The notes below the pieces were generated by a model, which saw nothing but the letters and a program-made list of their open reading frames with translations, did not search any database and was not told the DNA's origin. Of a stretch of 64,000 bases of DNA, positions 23,225-34,646 are shown piece by piece (position 1 is the first letter of the stretch; every line of letters begins with the position of its first letter). Source of the DNA: Isoetes taiwanensis (Eukaryota; Streptophyta; Lycopodiopsida; Isoetales; Isoetaceae); assembly GCA_021234155.1 (NCBI GenBank), contig JAJEKV010000021.1:17187563-17251562 (forward strand), written 5' to 3'. The position numbers were made by a program, and so were the translations under genes.

Positions 23225-23870
23225 GCTCCAACATGCTCTCTCTCCCTCCCTCCCTCCCTCTCTCTATGTCTCCTAAACTTCCGCCTCGCGAGGGTCCAGG
23301 AAATATCTTTTGGTTCTGATACCAATGCAACTGAGCACATTCGAAGCCCATGATCTTTTACAGCGCAAAAAGTGAGAGCTCACCGGAGTGACTAGCCATG
23401 CCATCTTTTAGTGCATTTTCTTGCACCCGGGGATATACTTTATGTTCTGCAACATGGCAGGCACCTCCAGAGCACTCACTTCTCTATACAAGAGGACCTC
23501 TCACCACTTCAGCTCACTCGGCGACGAGACGTGCTATGCACGGAAAGGCTCATCAATTGTTCTTGATCAATGGCCGGCAAACCCCTGGTTGGGATACTTC
23601 TAACTGCTTCTCCACGTCTGGATGATCTCTTTGGTTGTGTTGTATGTAAATCTTACTATTTTATTGTTAGTCTTGTGATGGGGCTTCGACCCCAGGTTTG
23701 GGCCTTAGCCCCTTGTTCAGTGTGGGCTTCTGCCCTGTTGTATTGTTCCCTCCCATTAAAATTCTACCTACCTGCCTACCTGCCTACCCGCCTACCCGCC
23801 TACCCGCCTGCCTACCCACCTGCCTACCCACCCACCTACCTACCTACCTACCTACCTTATTGCTTATAAA
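23225..23870 (+). mobile_element. Retroelement-like end with (CCTA)n tail
   Basis: After a (CTCC)n run (23237-23265) comes GGTTCTGATACCA (23312-23324), which on the minus strand is an initiator-Met primer-site look-alike. Further right, GGGCTTCGACCCCAG and TTCCCTCCCATTAAAATTC run into imperfect (CCTA/CCTG)n at 23763-23855. A tetranucleotide tail is typical of RTE-type LINEs and their SINEs. Whether this is an LTR fragment, a LINE/SINE tail, or both juxtaposed is unresolved. Confidence 0.3.
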
Positions 23871-25730
23871 AAAATGATTCTACTTTTTCTTTATCATGGC
23901 AAAATAATACTACAAAAAGAAAGATGAAACTTAATTTGTAACACAATTTGTATAATGATAGTCAAACACCGTGTAGATAGATAGTTCGACCTCCACTTTA
24001 TACTGCCCATTTCTTTTTCGGTGAGCTTTCCAAACTCGACACAATTCCTCTTTTCGTCCGCAAAGTTGTACTGGGGGTAAGATCCTTCTGAACGAAAAAG
24101 ATGGTGCCTTTTAGGTGATTGCCATGGCACAATGCATGAAGGTTGAAAATGACATCCCTAAAATGTCATCATGCTCCAACCTAATGTGCTGAGATAATGC
24201 CATCCGCCTATATGTGCATCACCTCAGTAAAGAAATGTGTCGTCGCCTCTGTAGCTAGGCAATCCCTCATCTCTGCGATGCCGACAATGCGAAGGTTGAG
24301 GACCTATGTCTGCTAAGTGTAATCTCGCAACAAATCCGCCTCAGAGGTCGAAGTCTCTGCAAGCCTAGTGTGCAATAATTTCTCGTTGATGGTATGTTTG
24401 GACATGCTATTTGGTCCGCAGTATTCTGCATAGACATGCTTGTCTCATGCACTGGTGGACGAGTTCTAATAGAACCTGCTTACACTAACAAAAGTTCCAA
24501 AAGTTGTAAAGTCCAAGAGGGCATGCACTTTACATAGGCTAGACTTATTTGGCAATGCATATATACATTGCAAAGAAGTAGAAGAAGATGATCATTTAAA
24601 AAGCCCATTAAAAACCAACCCTTTAAACTACAACCAATAACAACAATATGCAAACAAGGCCTCGTGCTTGATTTAACAATTCCTAAAAACGTACTCTATT
24701 TATTAGAGCCTAATGCTTTTAAAGCAAGAACTCAATCTATCGAGCATTCTAGAAATAAGAGTTTTTTCTCTTATATATTCAATCTCATTGATGTTGTCAC
24801 TTGTCATTCTTGTGTTAAAGCTAAACAACAAAATTAACACAGTAGAAGTTGGGTCGCAGTTTTAGGATGTGGTGTAGTTATGTGTCACCATCTGTCTACT
24901 CAATCCATCATGGAATGGACGTTGGGAAGCTCATTCTGCTCATATGGTGATTAAAGTAAAAGTTATTGTTGAAGCAAGGTAAAGAAAGATTTTTGCTAAG
25001 GATTTTTGCCGCTATATCTCAAAGCACAACAAAATTTCTATAATTGTTCTGGATATATACTTGATCCTGAAAATTATCAAGATTTGTGATGAATCTATGC
25101 AAAGCAGCATCCCTCTAGACACTGGAAATTCGTTTTGCCACAGTTCGTATCACACAGGTGCCCAAGTCTTAAAAAATAAAACTGACACGTAGTTTGCAAG
25201 AAACGGTGTTCTGCACATTGCAATATCTCTTCTTCGAGGTATCAATCTTCCTTCCTATTATGACCCCAAGCACTCCGTCCAGCCCATATTTATGCGATAA
25301 CAGCTTTGAATGAGTTTTGAAGCTCCATATGTTCAAAGGAAAGATCTGAGTTCTGGATAAATCCAAATTATTGTTTGAACGAGTTATGGAGCAACCGGAT
25401 TTAAGCAAAATGATCAATGTGGACGCGATTTTTTGCCGAATTTGCAAAAATTTGGAGCTCTTCCCGGATTGCAAAAGGGGCCACTCTTCTCGGATTTTGT
25501 CTCACATGTTGCCTGCCGAAAGTTGGGACAAGCGAAATCCCCCGTCCAAAAATATTAGGGTGCCAATACGCTGACTGGATGTTTGGCACCCTAGGTGTGA
25601 TACATATTAAATGCCCAAAAAGTCCACAAGGCACAAATTTGATGGTTACTTATATTTATTTTTTCCGTTTGGCCTGGCCTTAAGGTAACAAGAACGTTAG
25701 AAAACAATTAACGAAAATGAATGCATCCTA
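23871..25730. other. No gene seen
   Basis: About 1.9 kb with only short frames and no family resemblance. Confidence 0.4.
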
Positions 25731-25879
25731 GTGCATCATTTCAACGGCAGGGATGAGGCAGAGATGAATGGCCAAGATCGTGATCTTGGTCCTCACATCC
25801 TATTGTGCATCATTTCAACGGCAGAGATGACACATAGATGAATGGCCAAGATCGTGATCTTGGTCCTAACTTCCTATTG
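25731..25879. repeat. 74-bp tandem duplication
   Basis: GTGCATCATTTCAACGGCAG begins at 25731 and 25805; each unit ends in AAGATCGTGATCTTGGTCCT, itself containing the palindrome AAGATCGTGATCTT. Confidence 0.85.
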
Positions 25880-26330
25880 GTCTAGGTTAAATTTTCTCTT
25901 TATTGGCAGGCAGGTCGATTTTGGCGCCTTCCTTCTTGCCGCCCTGCCTTGTTTCTTGCCGATTTGCACTCTATTGCTTTGCCGCCTTGTTTCTTGGAGC
26001 GGTGCGCATCTTGTAGTCTTACAGATCTTAGATCTTAGGATTGGCTGATCTTGCAGTGGAGCCCATTTGGCCAGATCTCTGGAGCAATGCAGTAGCACAG
26101 ACATATGTAGGGTTCACATGCACCCTTTTTTTCTAGGCGGAATCCACCGGGGTGCATCAGCGCTTCAGTTTTATGATCTTATTTGCTGAAAAGATATCAC
26201 CTGGGCCGATTATCCCATCCCAAAATGGGAACATATGGTGCTTTTTCCATCATGTGAATAGGTTATGGCTGGAAGGAAATGATATATCGCCAGATTGAAT
26301 ACATGCAGCTTAAATTTTTGGCCAGATTGG

Positions 26331-28240
26331 TGTGACGCTCCCTGAATATATAAGACACCCGGACGTATACATACGGGGACTTTCCCCTCCCATGGCGACC
26401 ACCTCGCCATGAGCAGGGCCCTCCATCTATTCCGGCCACCCATATTATGGTGCCCGAAAGAAGGACACGAAGGGGTCATTCGGCCCACGCCTTCAATGGG
26501 ACTCCTACGTCACGGAAGCATGAATACAAGGGTTAGCACATAGCATAAATCACATATAAATAACCGCCACGAAGGGTGGCACATCCATCGAAATACCAAC
26601 GGCAAAGAATATGCATCTAAAACTAAAAAAACACCCAAACCTCAGGTTCTACCCCTACTCGGACTCGGTGAGGATCGACCGGCGGTTGGGCCTCAAGAGA
26701 TCGGCCAGACCGAAGTCTTGGCATGGCGTTGGCGGCATAGAACATTGGCTAGGGTTGTCCACTCCATCCGCCCTCCCTATGCACACTTTGCAGATGGGTC
26801 AATTCACGCTATGGCTTCGCTATAGCCTTCCGGAGACGCAGGCTCGAGGCATCACCCTGCTGAGCCTACTCCAGGGTTCATGAAGCCCCGGTCAATGAGG
26901 CAGGTCGGGAAGCGTCCCCTTCCGAGAATCCGCGGTGGTTCCATGGGTGAGCTAGAGAATACGTGCGCATCGCGACCCCCATCCGTGCCCGACTTACTCA
27001 CCCTAAATCTACTCAAAGTGCAAGGTGCCCCATACGGGTCACACCTCTACACCCGTGGAGTGTCGGACCCATACACGGCCCTCTCGTGGCCGGCTATCGG
27101 GCCTAGCCCACTGTAGGAGTCTCAGGAGCCTTTTATGTTCGTGCAAGACCCCACCCCCACTTCACCACTGTGTTCCTTGTCTGGTGCTAAGCCAGCCCAT
27201 AGCGTCTATGACCCAGTGGGCTCTTGTACACATGCCGCATTATTGGGAGTTACAGGGTTTTATCTAGGAACATACTAACGTATATGAGTTCAGAGGTCTC
27301 TACCCCCCCTTATTTCCCCATTTCCGAGTGATACCATACAAAGAACTATCAATCCATCTTTTTAAGAACCAAACCAATCGAATATAAAGAGAACTTACCT
27401 TTACAATCAAGGGTTAGTTCCTACCATTAAAACACAGAGAGAATGCATGAACGAAAGACAACAAGTGCCCAACAGGGGCGCTACCCTAGAATTCACAAGC
27501 TAAACTACTACTAACCAGTGTTTCGGCTGGAACCATTATCGTGGGGTGCTTCCATCTTGCTGTAACTAGGGTGGCAGCGACAGCTAGTGGGTGTCCAGCG
27601 ATTCGGGGGTCAACAATAGCCTTGGCTTGACCGCTCGTTTCCTTGGCCAAAGAATATCCTTTTTTCCACTTTGCTCCTCTCCTCCATCTCCAGCTGCTCC
27701 TAATTCGAATTGGGGCACAAAAGCCCTAATTTGGGTGTCCAAAAATGGAAACCATGCCTTGCCCAATCGATTTGGGCCAAGTGGCATAATTTAGCTTAAT
27801 TAGGGTAATTAGGCTATATACTTTTGGCAGCCCGACGACTAGTGGGTGTCCGGCAATTGGGGGTCAACAACAGTCCTTGGGCCACCGCTCCTTGGCTCGA
27901 CCAGCAATCCTCCTTGGGCCAAATGCTCCTCTTCTCCATCTCCAGCTGCTCCTAATTCGAATTGGGGCACAAAAGCCCTAATTTGGGTGTCCAAAAATGG
28001 AAACCATGCCTTGCCCAATCGATTTGGGCCAAGTGGCACCCCCTTGTTGGTGCTAATTAACTAATTTAGCTTAATTAGGGTAATTAGGCTATATACTTTA
28101 TAATTATCCACAATGGATTTATTAACATAGCTAAAATAAAACCATTATGGTCGACTCCCACTTAGACAATTACCCCCTTATGTCCTAGTGACGTGTCCCG
28201 GCGTGCATACGTATACCGTATAAATGCCTGGAACGTCACA
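26331..28240 (-). mobile_element. Solo LTR of a relative of the 13.4-kb gypsy element
   Basis: 1910 bp, starting TGTGACGCTCC and ending GGAACGTCACA, matching the termini of the gypsy LTRs at 48644 and 60450. Shared internal blocks include ATACGGGGACTTTCCCCTCC, AATGGGTCAATTCAC-like and GGTTCATGAAGCCC. A perfect 5-bp TSD shows insertion followed by LTR-LTR recombination. It is longer than the 1.63-kb LTRs and has a diverged right half, so it is a sister subfamily. Strand is given by homology to the coding element. Confidence 0.92.
27584..28095. repeat. 255-bp tandem duplication inside the solo LTR
   Basis: CTAGTGGGTGTCC begins at 27584 and 27839; both units contain TTCGAATTGGGGCACAAAAG and ATCGATTTGGGCCAAGTGGC. 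This explains much of the extra LTR length. Confidence 0.85.
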
Positions 28241-28245
28241 ATTGG

Positions 28246-29589
28246 AGTGTGTCGCTGCCAATTTAATAGACGTAGAACTAAGCTCTACACCATAGCTAGA
28301 TAGCCAGCGGCTTCATGCAACACACTAGCAAATAAAAGTTTTCTCCTGTGAGGCTTGGAATGTCAAATAGGCAGTGATTTGGTGCTCCAGGTAATTTGCT
28401 CAACTCTTTAGCTTAATCTGCCTGCTCAAATCTTCAACTTAATCTGCTCAAAGTGATCTGCTCAAAGGAGGTGAGTTTGTATATTATGGTCTCATGCTAT
28501 TTTTCTTCTCAAATTGTTCAAAGCTGGAAGGATGAAGAGGAGGTCTGGGTTTTGTTGTCCATTAAAACCCAACCTGCATTAGAAAGTTACGGATAAAGAT
28601 GGCGTCCTTCCATTCTTATGTAAAAAAAATTCACCTGCATTTACTTGACACCATTATTTCTTTATCTGCATTCATGTGACACCATTCTTGTAACATTCTT
28701 TTGCATTAATTTGGCAGGTTCCAGAAGGTTTAGCTAAGGTACAACAAAAACAAAGGTCTGCCCTGGCAAAATATTGTAAGTAGAGAATAAGATATATTTT
28801 CCATTTTTTTGCATTTTCACAGGTTTGGCATTTTGCATTTGTTCATAGGTTGACAAAGTTTAGTTAGGGAAACAACAGAAATAAAGGCATGCACTGTGAA
28901 ACAAAGGTCTGCTGGGCCGCAGCTCCAGCTGCAATGGAGCTTTTGCAGGGATTTGAAATCCCATGGAATTGGCAGACAAAGTGAGGATATGAAAAGCAAG
29001 AGTATGTAAAGAACAAGGTTTAAGTAATTGGAATATGGATTCTGGAATCAGCTTCCCATACTTGAAAATACATGCATTGGAAATACATGCATTGAAAATA
29101 CATTGTTTAGGTAGTAACTGTTACTATCATGATTATTATGTCTAGAATCACAAAAAGTTCAGAAACATTGAAAGATGGAACTCTATGGTTTAATAACTAC
29201 ATATAAGAACAAACATACATAATTTAATTGGAAGTCACAATATGCTTTAAGAACTACCATGCCTAATGGAATTATTTGGGTTCGATTCCCAAAAGGCAAG
29301 AAATTAACAATAGTTTGTACCAGGGTTCATAAATAAATTAGCATAACATAGTGCTTTTTTTTCTCAATATTATCTTTAAATGTATTTTTGGTAAACAGCA
29401 TGCGTTGTTTTTGTAAATTTTAAAACTGCGTGTGGGTGATTTTTTTATTTTTCCCCAAAAATAACAGTCGAAACAACCACTACCCTTAAGAAATGACGTG
29501 TTAGTTTTTTGATAACTACACTTGAAAATGCTAATTTTTAAAAAGCCACATGTGGATTTTATGTAAAACAATACTAAAAATAGCACCTA
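28246..29589. other. No gene seen
   Basis: AT-rich; a few internal similarities (AACAAAGGTCTGC near 28749 and 28899) but no gene. Confidence 0.4.
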
Positions 29590-30072
29590 GTTTTGATTAA
29601 CCACATTTTTTTCTTAAAACCACATATCATTTTTTTGGAAAACCAACAACTAAAAACAATATAGTTAAAAAAAAGGTGTAGACAACTACGTGTAGTTTCT
29701 AGCAAAGTCGGACAAAATTCTCTATGTAGTTTTTCAGTGTATTTTTTTTTTGTTTTTTTTGCAAAACAACAGTTAAAAACAACACGTGGACCTTTTAAGT
29801 TTTATTAAGAACCACACGTCTTTTTTTCACGAAAGCAACACTTGAAAACTACGACTACTTTTAAAAAACAACACGTTGAAACACACGTAATTCCTTAATT
29901 TTGACAAAACTCTACGTGTAGACATTTAACAAAAAAAACTACATGTATAAAATTTTTGCTAAAAACTACACGTCATTTCTAGCAAATCCGGACAAAAAAC
30001 AACACGTAGTTTTTTGATGTTGTTTTTTTGCAAAAAAGACACTGAAAGACAACATGTGGACCCAGTTTTGGG
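29590..30072. repeat. Degenerate ACCACA/ACTACACGTAG repeat block
   Basis: Imperfect repeats of AACTACACGTAGTTTTT and AACAACACGTGG-type words. Its right border (GGACCCAGTTTTGGGGTGGT) is the reverse complement of the border of the 16590-17510 minisatellite, so the two are inverted relatives. Confidence 0.6.
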
Positions 30073-30083
30073 GTGGTAGTGTC

Positions 30084-30573
30084 GTCTATGGATCAGAAGA
30101 GCTTCAAAAGGCAAAAACGTGGAGATGATAAATTTAAGAGGAGAACATGAGTTGGCTTTAAGAATCCAACCCCAAATCGCTTCAAATCAGTAAGCAGGGT
30201 AGCATTGGTTTCGCACTGTGCTGACATTGTGCAGAATTTGATCAAACCCTTATGCCAAATTCGTTGGTGCCTCCAGCCTCTTCGTTGGCTTCTGGTTCTT
30301 CAGATTCTGGTTCTTCAGCTTTTGATTCTTCGGTTTGGTCTTCATTGCAGCCCATGAGATTCCCACGACTCTATTTCTTAATTTGTTCTTGGCGTGGTAG
30401 CCTTACGTCACCCATGGCAGGCACCTGTATCAAATGGCTCACGTGTTTCTTTAAACCATCACAATAAGATATTATTTGTCCCCCATCTTTAGCGGAGCTC
30501 TATCTAAATTAATAGTAGTTTCTAATCAAACTATGTAATTTTGAGTTTAAATAGATATATTTACAATTCTATA
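30084..30573. repeat. Duplicated block, also at 47287-47778
   Basis: TCGTCTATGGATCAGAAGAG through TTTACAATTCTATA is nearly identical to 47287-47780. A short frame (30252-30467) lies inside but I do not recognise it. At the right end this copy continues into ATATGG, the other into a Helitron terminus. Confidence 0.9.
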
Positions 30574-30689
30574 ATATGGTTTTAACTCCAACTCGTAGTA
30601 CCTAATCTAGGTGAAAAGATGTATTTGCAATTAATTAAATATCGATGCTTAATGGGAAAACCGTCTAATAATATATCGACATGGGAATA

Positions 30690-30840
30690 ATGCAATTGTA
30701 CGAGTTCAAATCTCGAGTACTCTCAAATTGGTGCACACTTGCAGTGCGACAATTTTTTAGCCAGTAAGTGAATAGCAGAAGAGAAGGGGTCGAGAAAGAG
30801 AAATGTTCACGGCGGCCTTGGCCGCCGCGATAAATTTCTT
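30690..30840 (+). repeat. SINE-like repeat ending in a long GC palindrome
   Basis: B-box-like GAGTTCAAATCTC near 30699, then about 100 bp, then AGAAATGTTCACGGCGGCC/TTGGCCGCCGCGATAAATTTCT (30799-30839), a near-perfect palindrome with an 8-bp GC core stem (CGGCGGCC/GGCCGCCG). The same order is seen at 11812 (minus) and 1 (minus). Confidence 0.5.
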
Positions 30841-30847
30841 GTACATA

Positions 30848-31284
30848 TAAATATTATTAAGATTACTATAACACCATTGAACATAGCATCCCACATATCA
30901 AGAAATTGAACCGTTGATTAAACCTCCCAGACTCCCCAGTTGTTTTTGTTGATATTTATGCAGGGCATCCAACAGTTGGTGAGGAGCTCCAAACACATAT
31001 GCCTGCCCGTCTATATATTGTACACGTGTATAATGCACTTCACAACCTTTGGTTTAATTTCCTATTTGAAAGTGACAGTTAACTAAAACTTGCTAAATGA
31101 GTCGTGCTTGATGATGGCCAAGATCGTCCGGAATCAACATCTAACGATCTGAGCCTACCGATGGATGCCTCACACGATTATGAACAAACAACTGGAGTGT
31201 TCTGGTTTAATCTAATGGTTCAATTTCCTGATATGTGGGATGTCATGTTCAATAGTGTAAGATGTAATATTAGTAAAATTTACT
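30848..31284. mobile_element. Foldback MITE-like element
   Basis: Arms of roughly 75 bp (30848-30925 and 31204-31284) are inverted: ATCCCACATATCAAGAAATT on the left against AATTTCCTGATATGTGGGAT on the right, with TTGAACATRRCATCCC shared. No coding capacity; target duplication not resolved. Confidence 0.7.
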
Positions 31285-31489
31285 AGGAAGGGGCTCGCAT
31301 GAAAACCACAAAAACCTCCCGTAGATAGGCTTCTCGTTCATCTCAGTAGATTTTCTACAATGGTGGATAGTGGGTAGCCGCACACATGCGAACTACCCAC
31401 GAAAAATAAAGGGAATGTCCAATTATATAATTTGGACCCCATAAAATACAATGCTAATAGATGTTTGGCTTGTGTACCTGCCGAAAGCT

Positions 31490-32357
31490 TATCACCGAGA
31501 TTAAAAAACCCCGCCCTTTCGGATTTTCGAGGAAAAACCCTAGTGATAAGCCTTGACAAGGGGGGCTTGACAAACGTAAAGTGAAAATTCACTCCCAAAA
31601 CCCACGAATGGAGAAGTCGGAAGGCCGCCGCCGCCAACCCATTACACGCACATCACCAACACTAGAAAAAAATGTGACAAAACAAACCTCCCAAAGTGGA
31701 GGGGCTGATCACGCGTGCCACGCGACAATAAAACAAAAACCTCTTCAAATAGAGGGGCTGGTCACGCGTGCCAGGCGACAAATACATTAAACAAAGAAGG
31801 GGAAGGTAGGTTCAAAGAAAAGAGAATAAGGTACTGCTGAGAGAGAAGAGGAAGCACCGATGAGACGTTGATGAAGAACCTCGTCTAATATAGCGATCTC
31901 CCAACCAGAGAAGGCATGCGCCGCATGTATGCATGCAAGACATGCATGCTCGCCCCATTCTAGAATTTTGATCCGATGGCTCCGATCGATGGGATTCTAG
32001 AATGGGGCTCGCATGAAAACCACAAAAACCTCCTGAATAGAAGAGAACTTCCTTATCAAACGGGATCGAGGACGAAGGTCAAAGGATTATGGCTAAAGAA
32101 GAGGCAAGGCCGAGAAAGGACATGCCACAACATGAAAGAAACGCCAAATTGGTCAATCCAAGCAGGGAGAAGCCCCTCTCCTGCATGGGTTCAAAGAAAA
32201 GAGAATAAGGTACTGCTGAGAGAGAAGAGGAAGCGCCGATGAGACGTTCATAAAGAACCTCGTCTAATATAGCGATCTCCCAACCTGAGAAGGCATGCGC
32301 CGCATGCATGCTCGCCCCATTCTAGAATTTCGATCCAATGGCTCGGATCGATGGGAT
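31490..32357. repeat. Structured repeat family with internal duplication
   Basis: 31490-31900 matches 62820-63200 (GAGGAAAAACCCTAG, GGGGCTGATCACGCGTGCCA, CTGCTGAGAGA). A block of about 170-190 bp is duplicated within it (31809-31997 and 32189-32357: GGTTCAAAGAAAAGAGAATA, AGCGATCTCCCAACC, GGCATGCGCCGCATG). No gene. Confidence 0.8.
31687..31776 (+). other. Two double-hairpin units
   Basis: Each unit is CCTCN-loop-NGAGG, then GGCTGRTCA, then CGCGT-GCC-ACGCG. Unit 1 stems: 31687-31691/31698-31702 and 31712-31716/31720-31724. Unit 2: 31740-31744/31751-31755, with the second hairpin slightly mismatched. Homologous units are at 62985 and 63042. Confidence 0.55.
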
Positions 32358-32656
32358 TTACTACGAACATGTGCCTGGATGTCGAGCATTAGCCGGGGAC
32401 GTGTGGAATGGGTAGGCATAATGGATTTTTTATGTGGAACAAAATGTGTATATTTGTCTTGTGTGTAGATAGATTAAAGTGTGAAGGGTTCTTCTTCACC
32501 TGGTGTAATTTTTTTCACAAAATTACTAAAATGCCCCTCAAGTACATTAAAATTTACTAAAATGCGCACGCTTCATAATGGACACATTAACCAACTTTGA
32601 TACATGATGTTCTTTTAAGATAATTGATTACCGGAACAACATTTTGAACCAATAGA

Positions 32657-32658
<2 letters not shown>

Positions 32659-32687
<29 letters not shown>
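32659..32687. repeat. Poly(T) tract of about 29 nt
   Basis: Uninterrupted T run directly before the inverted duplication; on the minus strand a poly(A). Confidence 0.9.
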
Positions 32688-32692
<5 letters not shown>

Positions 32693-33171
32693 TCCATGTG
32701 ATGTCTCATGCTAATGGTGGACGACAACTACGATGCTTATGCCCAACCTCTTGGCAATTTTTATATCGTAATGGCCTCTTTTATGTGCCACCATCTTCAG
32801 TGCGGATGCGTCTCTTCTTTGGACACCTCGGTTGACGACAAGCAACTGTCAATAATGTAACATCTTCATTAACTTATCATGTGTTTTTATTCTAGAAAAT
32901 ACAACAAATTCTAATAACAGTTCCCATAAACATATGGGAATTTGCTAGTTATCTAGAATAAAAATACCACAAAACACATGATGGTGAAGCTAAATGAAGA
33001 TGTTACATTATTGCCAATTGCTCGTCATCAACTAGGGCGTCCAAAGAAGAGAGCATCCACTGAGGATGGTGGCTCATAAAAGAGGCCATTACGATGTAAA
33101 AGTTGCCAGCAGGTTGGGCATAACCGTCGTAGTTGTCATGCACCATCATCAGGAGATATCACATGGAATAT
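32688..33171. mobile_element. Inverted duplication of a MULE transposase 3-prime end
   Basis: The arms 32688-32895 and 32952-33171 are inverted copies separated by about 56 bp that itself holds TTCCCATAAACATATGGGAA. The right arm on plus encodes GRPKKRASTEDGG and, after a TAA, CKSCQQVGHNRRSCHAPS, the C-terminal G-R-P-K-K plus CCHC knuckle typical of MuDR/FAR1-type transposases; the left arm encodes a diverged copy on minus. A transcript would fold into a hairpin of over 200 bp. Confidence 0.8.
33030..33155 (+). pseudogene. MULE transposase zinc-knuckle fragment
   Basis: GRPKKRASTEDGG, stop, then RPLRCKSCQQVGHNRRSC. C-x2-C-x4-H-x4-C is intact; everything upstream in the transposase is missing. 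The inverted copy at about 32700-32830 (minus) is more diverged. Confidence 0.7.
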
Positions 33172-33264
33172 TTTCAAAAGGATTTACTTCTAATAGCTCA
33201 AAATGTATGTTCTTGTGATCAATATCTTAAAAGACCATTCTATATCTATGTTATTTGTTATAAT

Positions 33265-34078
33265 CATAGTTACGAAACATGGCCACGGGAAACGCAACGG
33301 CTCCCCAAATTTTATAAAACGGAAACGGCAACAGAACACGGAAACGAATAACACGAGAATATTCTTTAAGATACTTAAACTTTTTAAAATATACAAAAAA
33401 GAATTGGAGTATGGTTTCAATGTAGACCATAGTTACGAAACACAGGCTTCAAAACCAGACACAGGCTTCAATGCACTGCTGCTGCAAAACAAATGCGGGC
33501 TCATGACCACCACAGACTAGCGACCTAGCATCTCAATCCGGCCAGACATCCAATCCGGCCAGGCATCTCATTCTCCATATGAATCCATTCTCTCATTCTC
33601 AGGGGCAGGCATCCAATCCGGCCAGGCATCTCATTCTCAATCTGGCAGGCATCCAGGTCCAGGCAAGTCTCCAGCCGACACAACCCAGGGCTTTTAGGCT
33701 AAAGCAGTTTAGAGCTTCCTAACATATTAGTCTAGGTGAATAGAAGGAGGGGAACAGACTGGCAGGAAAGTTAGCTGCTTGTTCCACAACACGCCGTTTC
33801 AAGCTACAAATTTGCAAGTCGAAATCCAGCTATCTGGAAAAAAAAAGTGGGCATACCCAAGGCCAAAAGCCAGCTATCTGGAAAAGAAATTTGTTACAGT
33901 CGCAGCAAATTTTGATAACTACGACCGTTGTTCTGCCAGAACACGGTTTCCAAGCTAAACCACGCCGTGGTTCATATCAGGCCAAAAGCCACGGTCATTG
34001 CCGTGTTCGCCATGCAATCTTCCAAAAAACCGTGGTAGCCGTGGGCCACGGCCGAAACGACCGTGTTTCATAACTATG
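33265..34078. mobile_element. Non-autonomous hAT element, 814 bp
   Basis: Perfect 8-bp TSD GTTATAAT (33257-33264 and 34079-34086). Ends CATAGTTACGAAACA and TGTTTCATAACTATG are inverted with one mismatch. A second internal copy of the terminus (33429) suggests nested or duplicated ends. The interior holds CCACGG-rich words and CATCCAATCCGGCCAGGCAT repeats; no transposase. Confidence 0.88.
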
Positions 34079-34361
34079 GTTATAATGTGTCTATTTTTAT
34101 GAAATGGGAGCATTTTAGTAAATTCCAATATATTTGAGAGACATTTTAGTAATTCTATAAAAAACTTGACAGACATTAGGTGAATACGCTATAATATAGT
34201 GGTATTTTGTTAACGAGGGGCACTCCGGAAATAATTGAAATACAAAGTTTATTTTGGTAAAATATGCAAAATATAGGGGCATTTAAGTAATTTTCCCTAT
34301 TTCTATCACAATTGTGTATGTTTAGACCTATATAAATGCATAGTGATTTGATGCAGAGAAT

Positions 34362-34390
34362 AGAATAGAATAGAATATGATTTTATCGTC
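34362..34390. repeat. (GAATA)n next to TTTTATCG
   Basis: Short pentanucleotide run followed by GATTTTATCGTCCACGG; same junction as 16526 and 47229. Confidence 0.65.
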
Positions 34391-34646
34391 CACGGAGAAC
34401 ACAAATGCTAACTCGGCCAAGGTTTTTTCCTATTTTTCTATCACAATTATATATGATGATGATAGTACATCCATTGGGATCTAGGAAAATGTTGTAGACC
34501 ATTGGGGACACATTGGTTGCCTGATCAAAACATTAGCCCCTAATTTGGCGCCTTCGTTTCCTTTTCCTGGGCATGATATTTTAGTCCCTAGGTTACAACG
34601 CCGCCGGAAATTTCTTCCTTCCCCATGTCCCTTGAGCCCCGTGGCT

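Larger units (their letters stand above)
26326..28245. repeat. Target-site duplication ATTGG around the solo LTR
   Basis: ATTGG at 26326-26330 and again at 28241-28245. Confidence 0.9.

Noticed and set aside
31700-31730. Hammerhead ribozyme
   Set aside because: CTGATCA followed by a hairpin and ACAA resembles the core order, but the invariant CTGANGA and GAAA bases are not present and no cleavage stem is seen.
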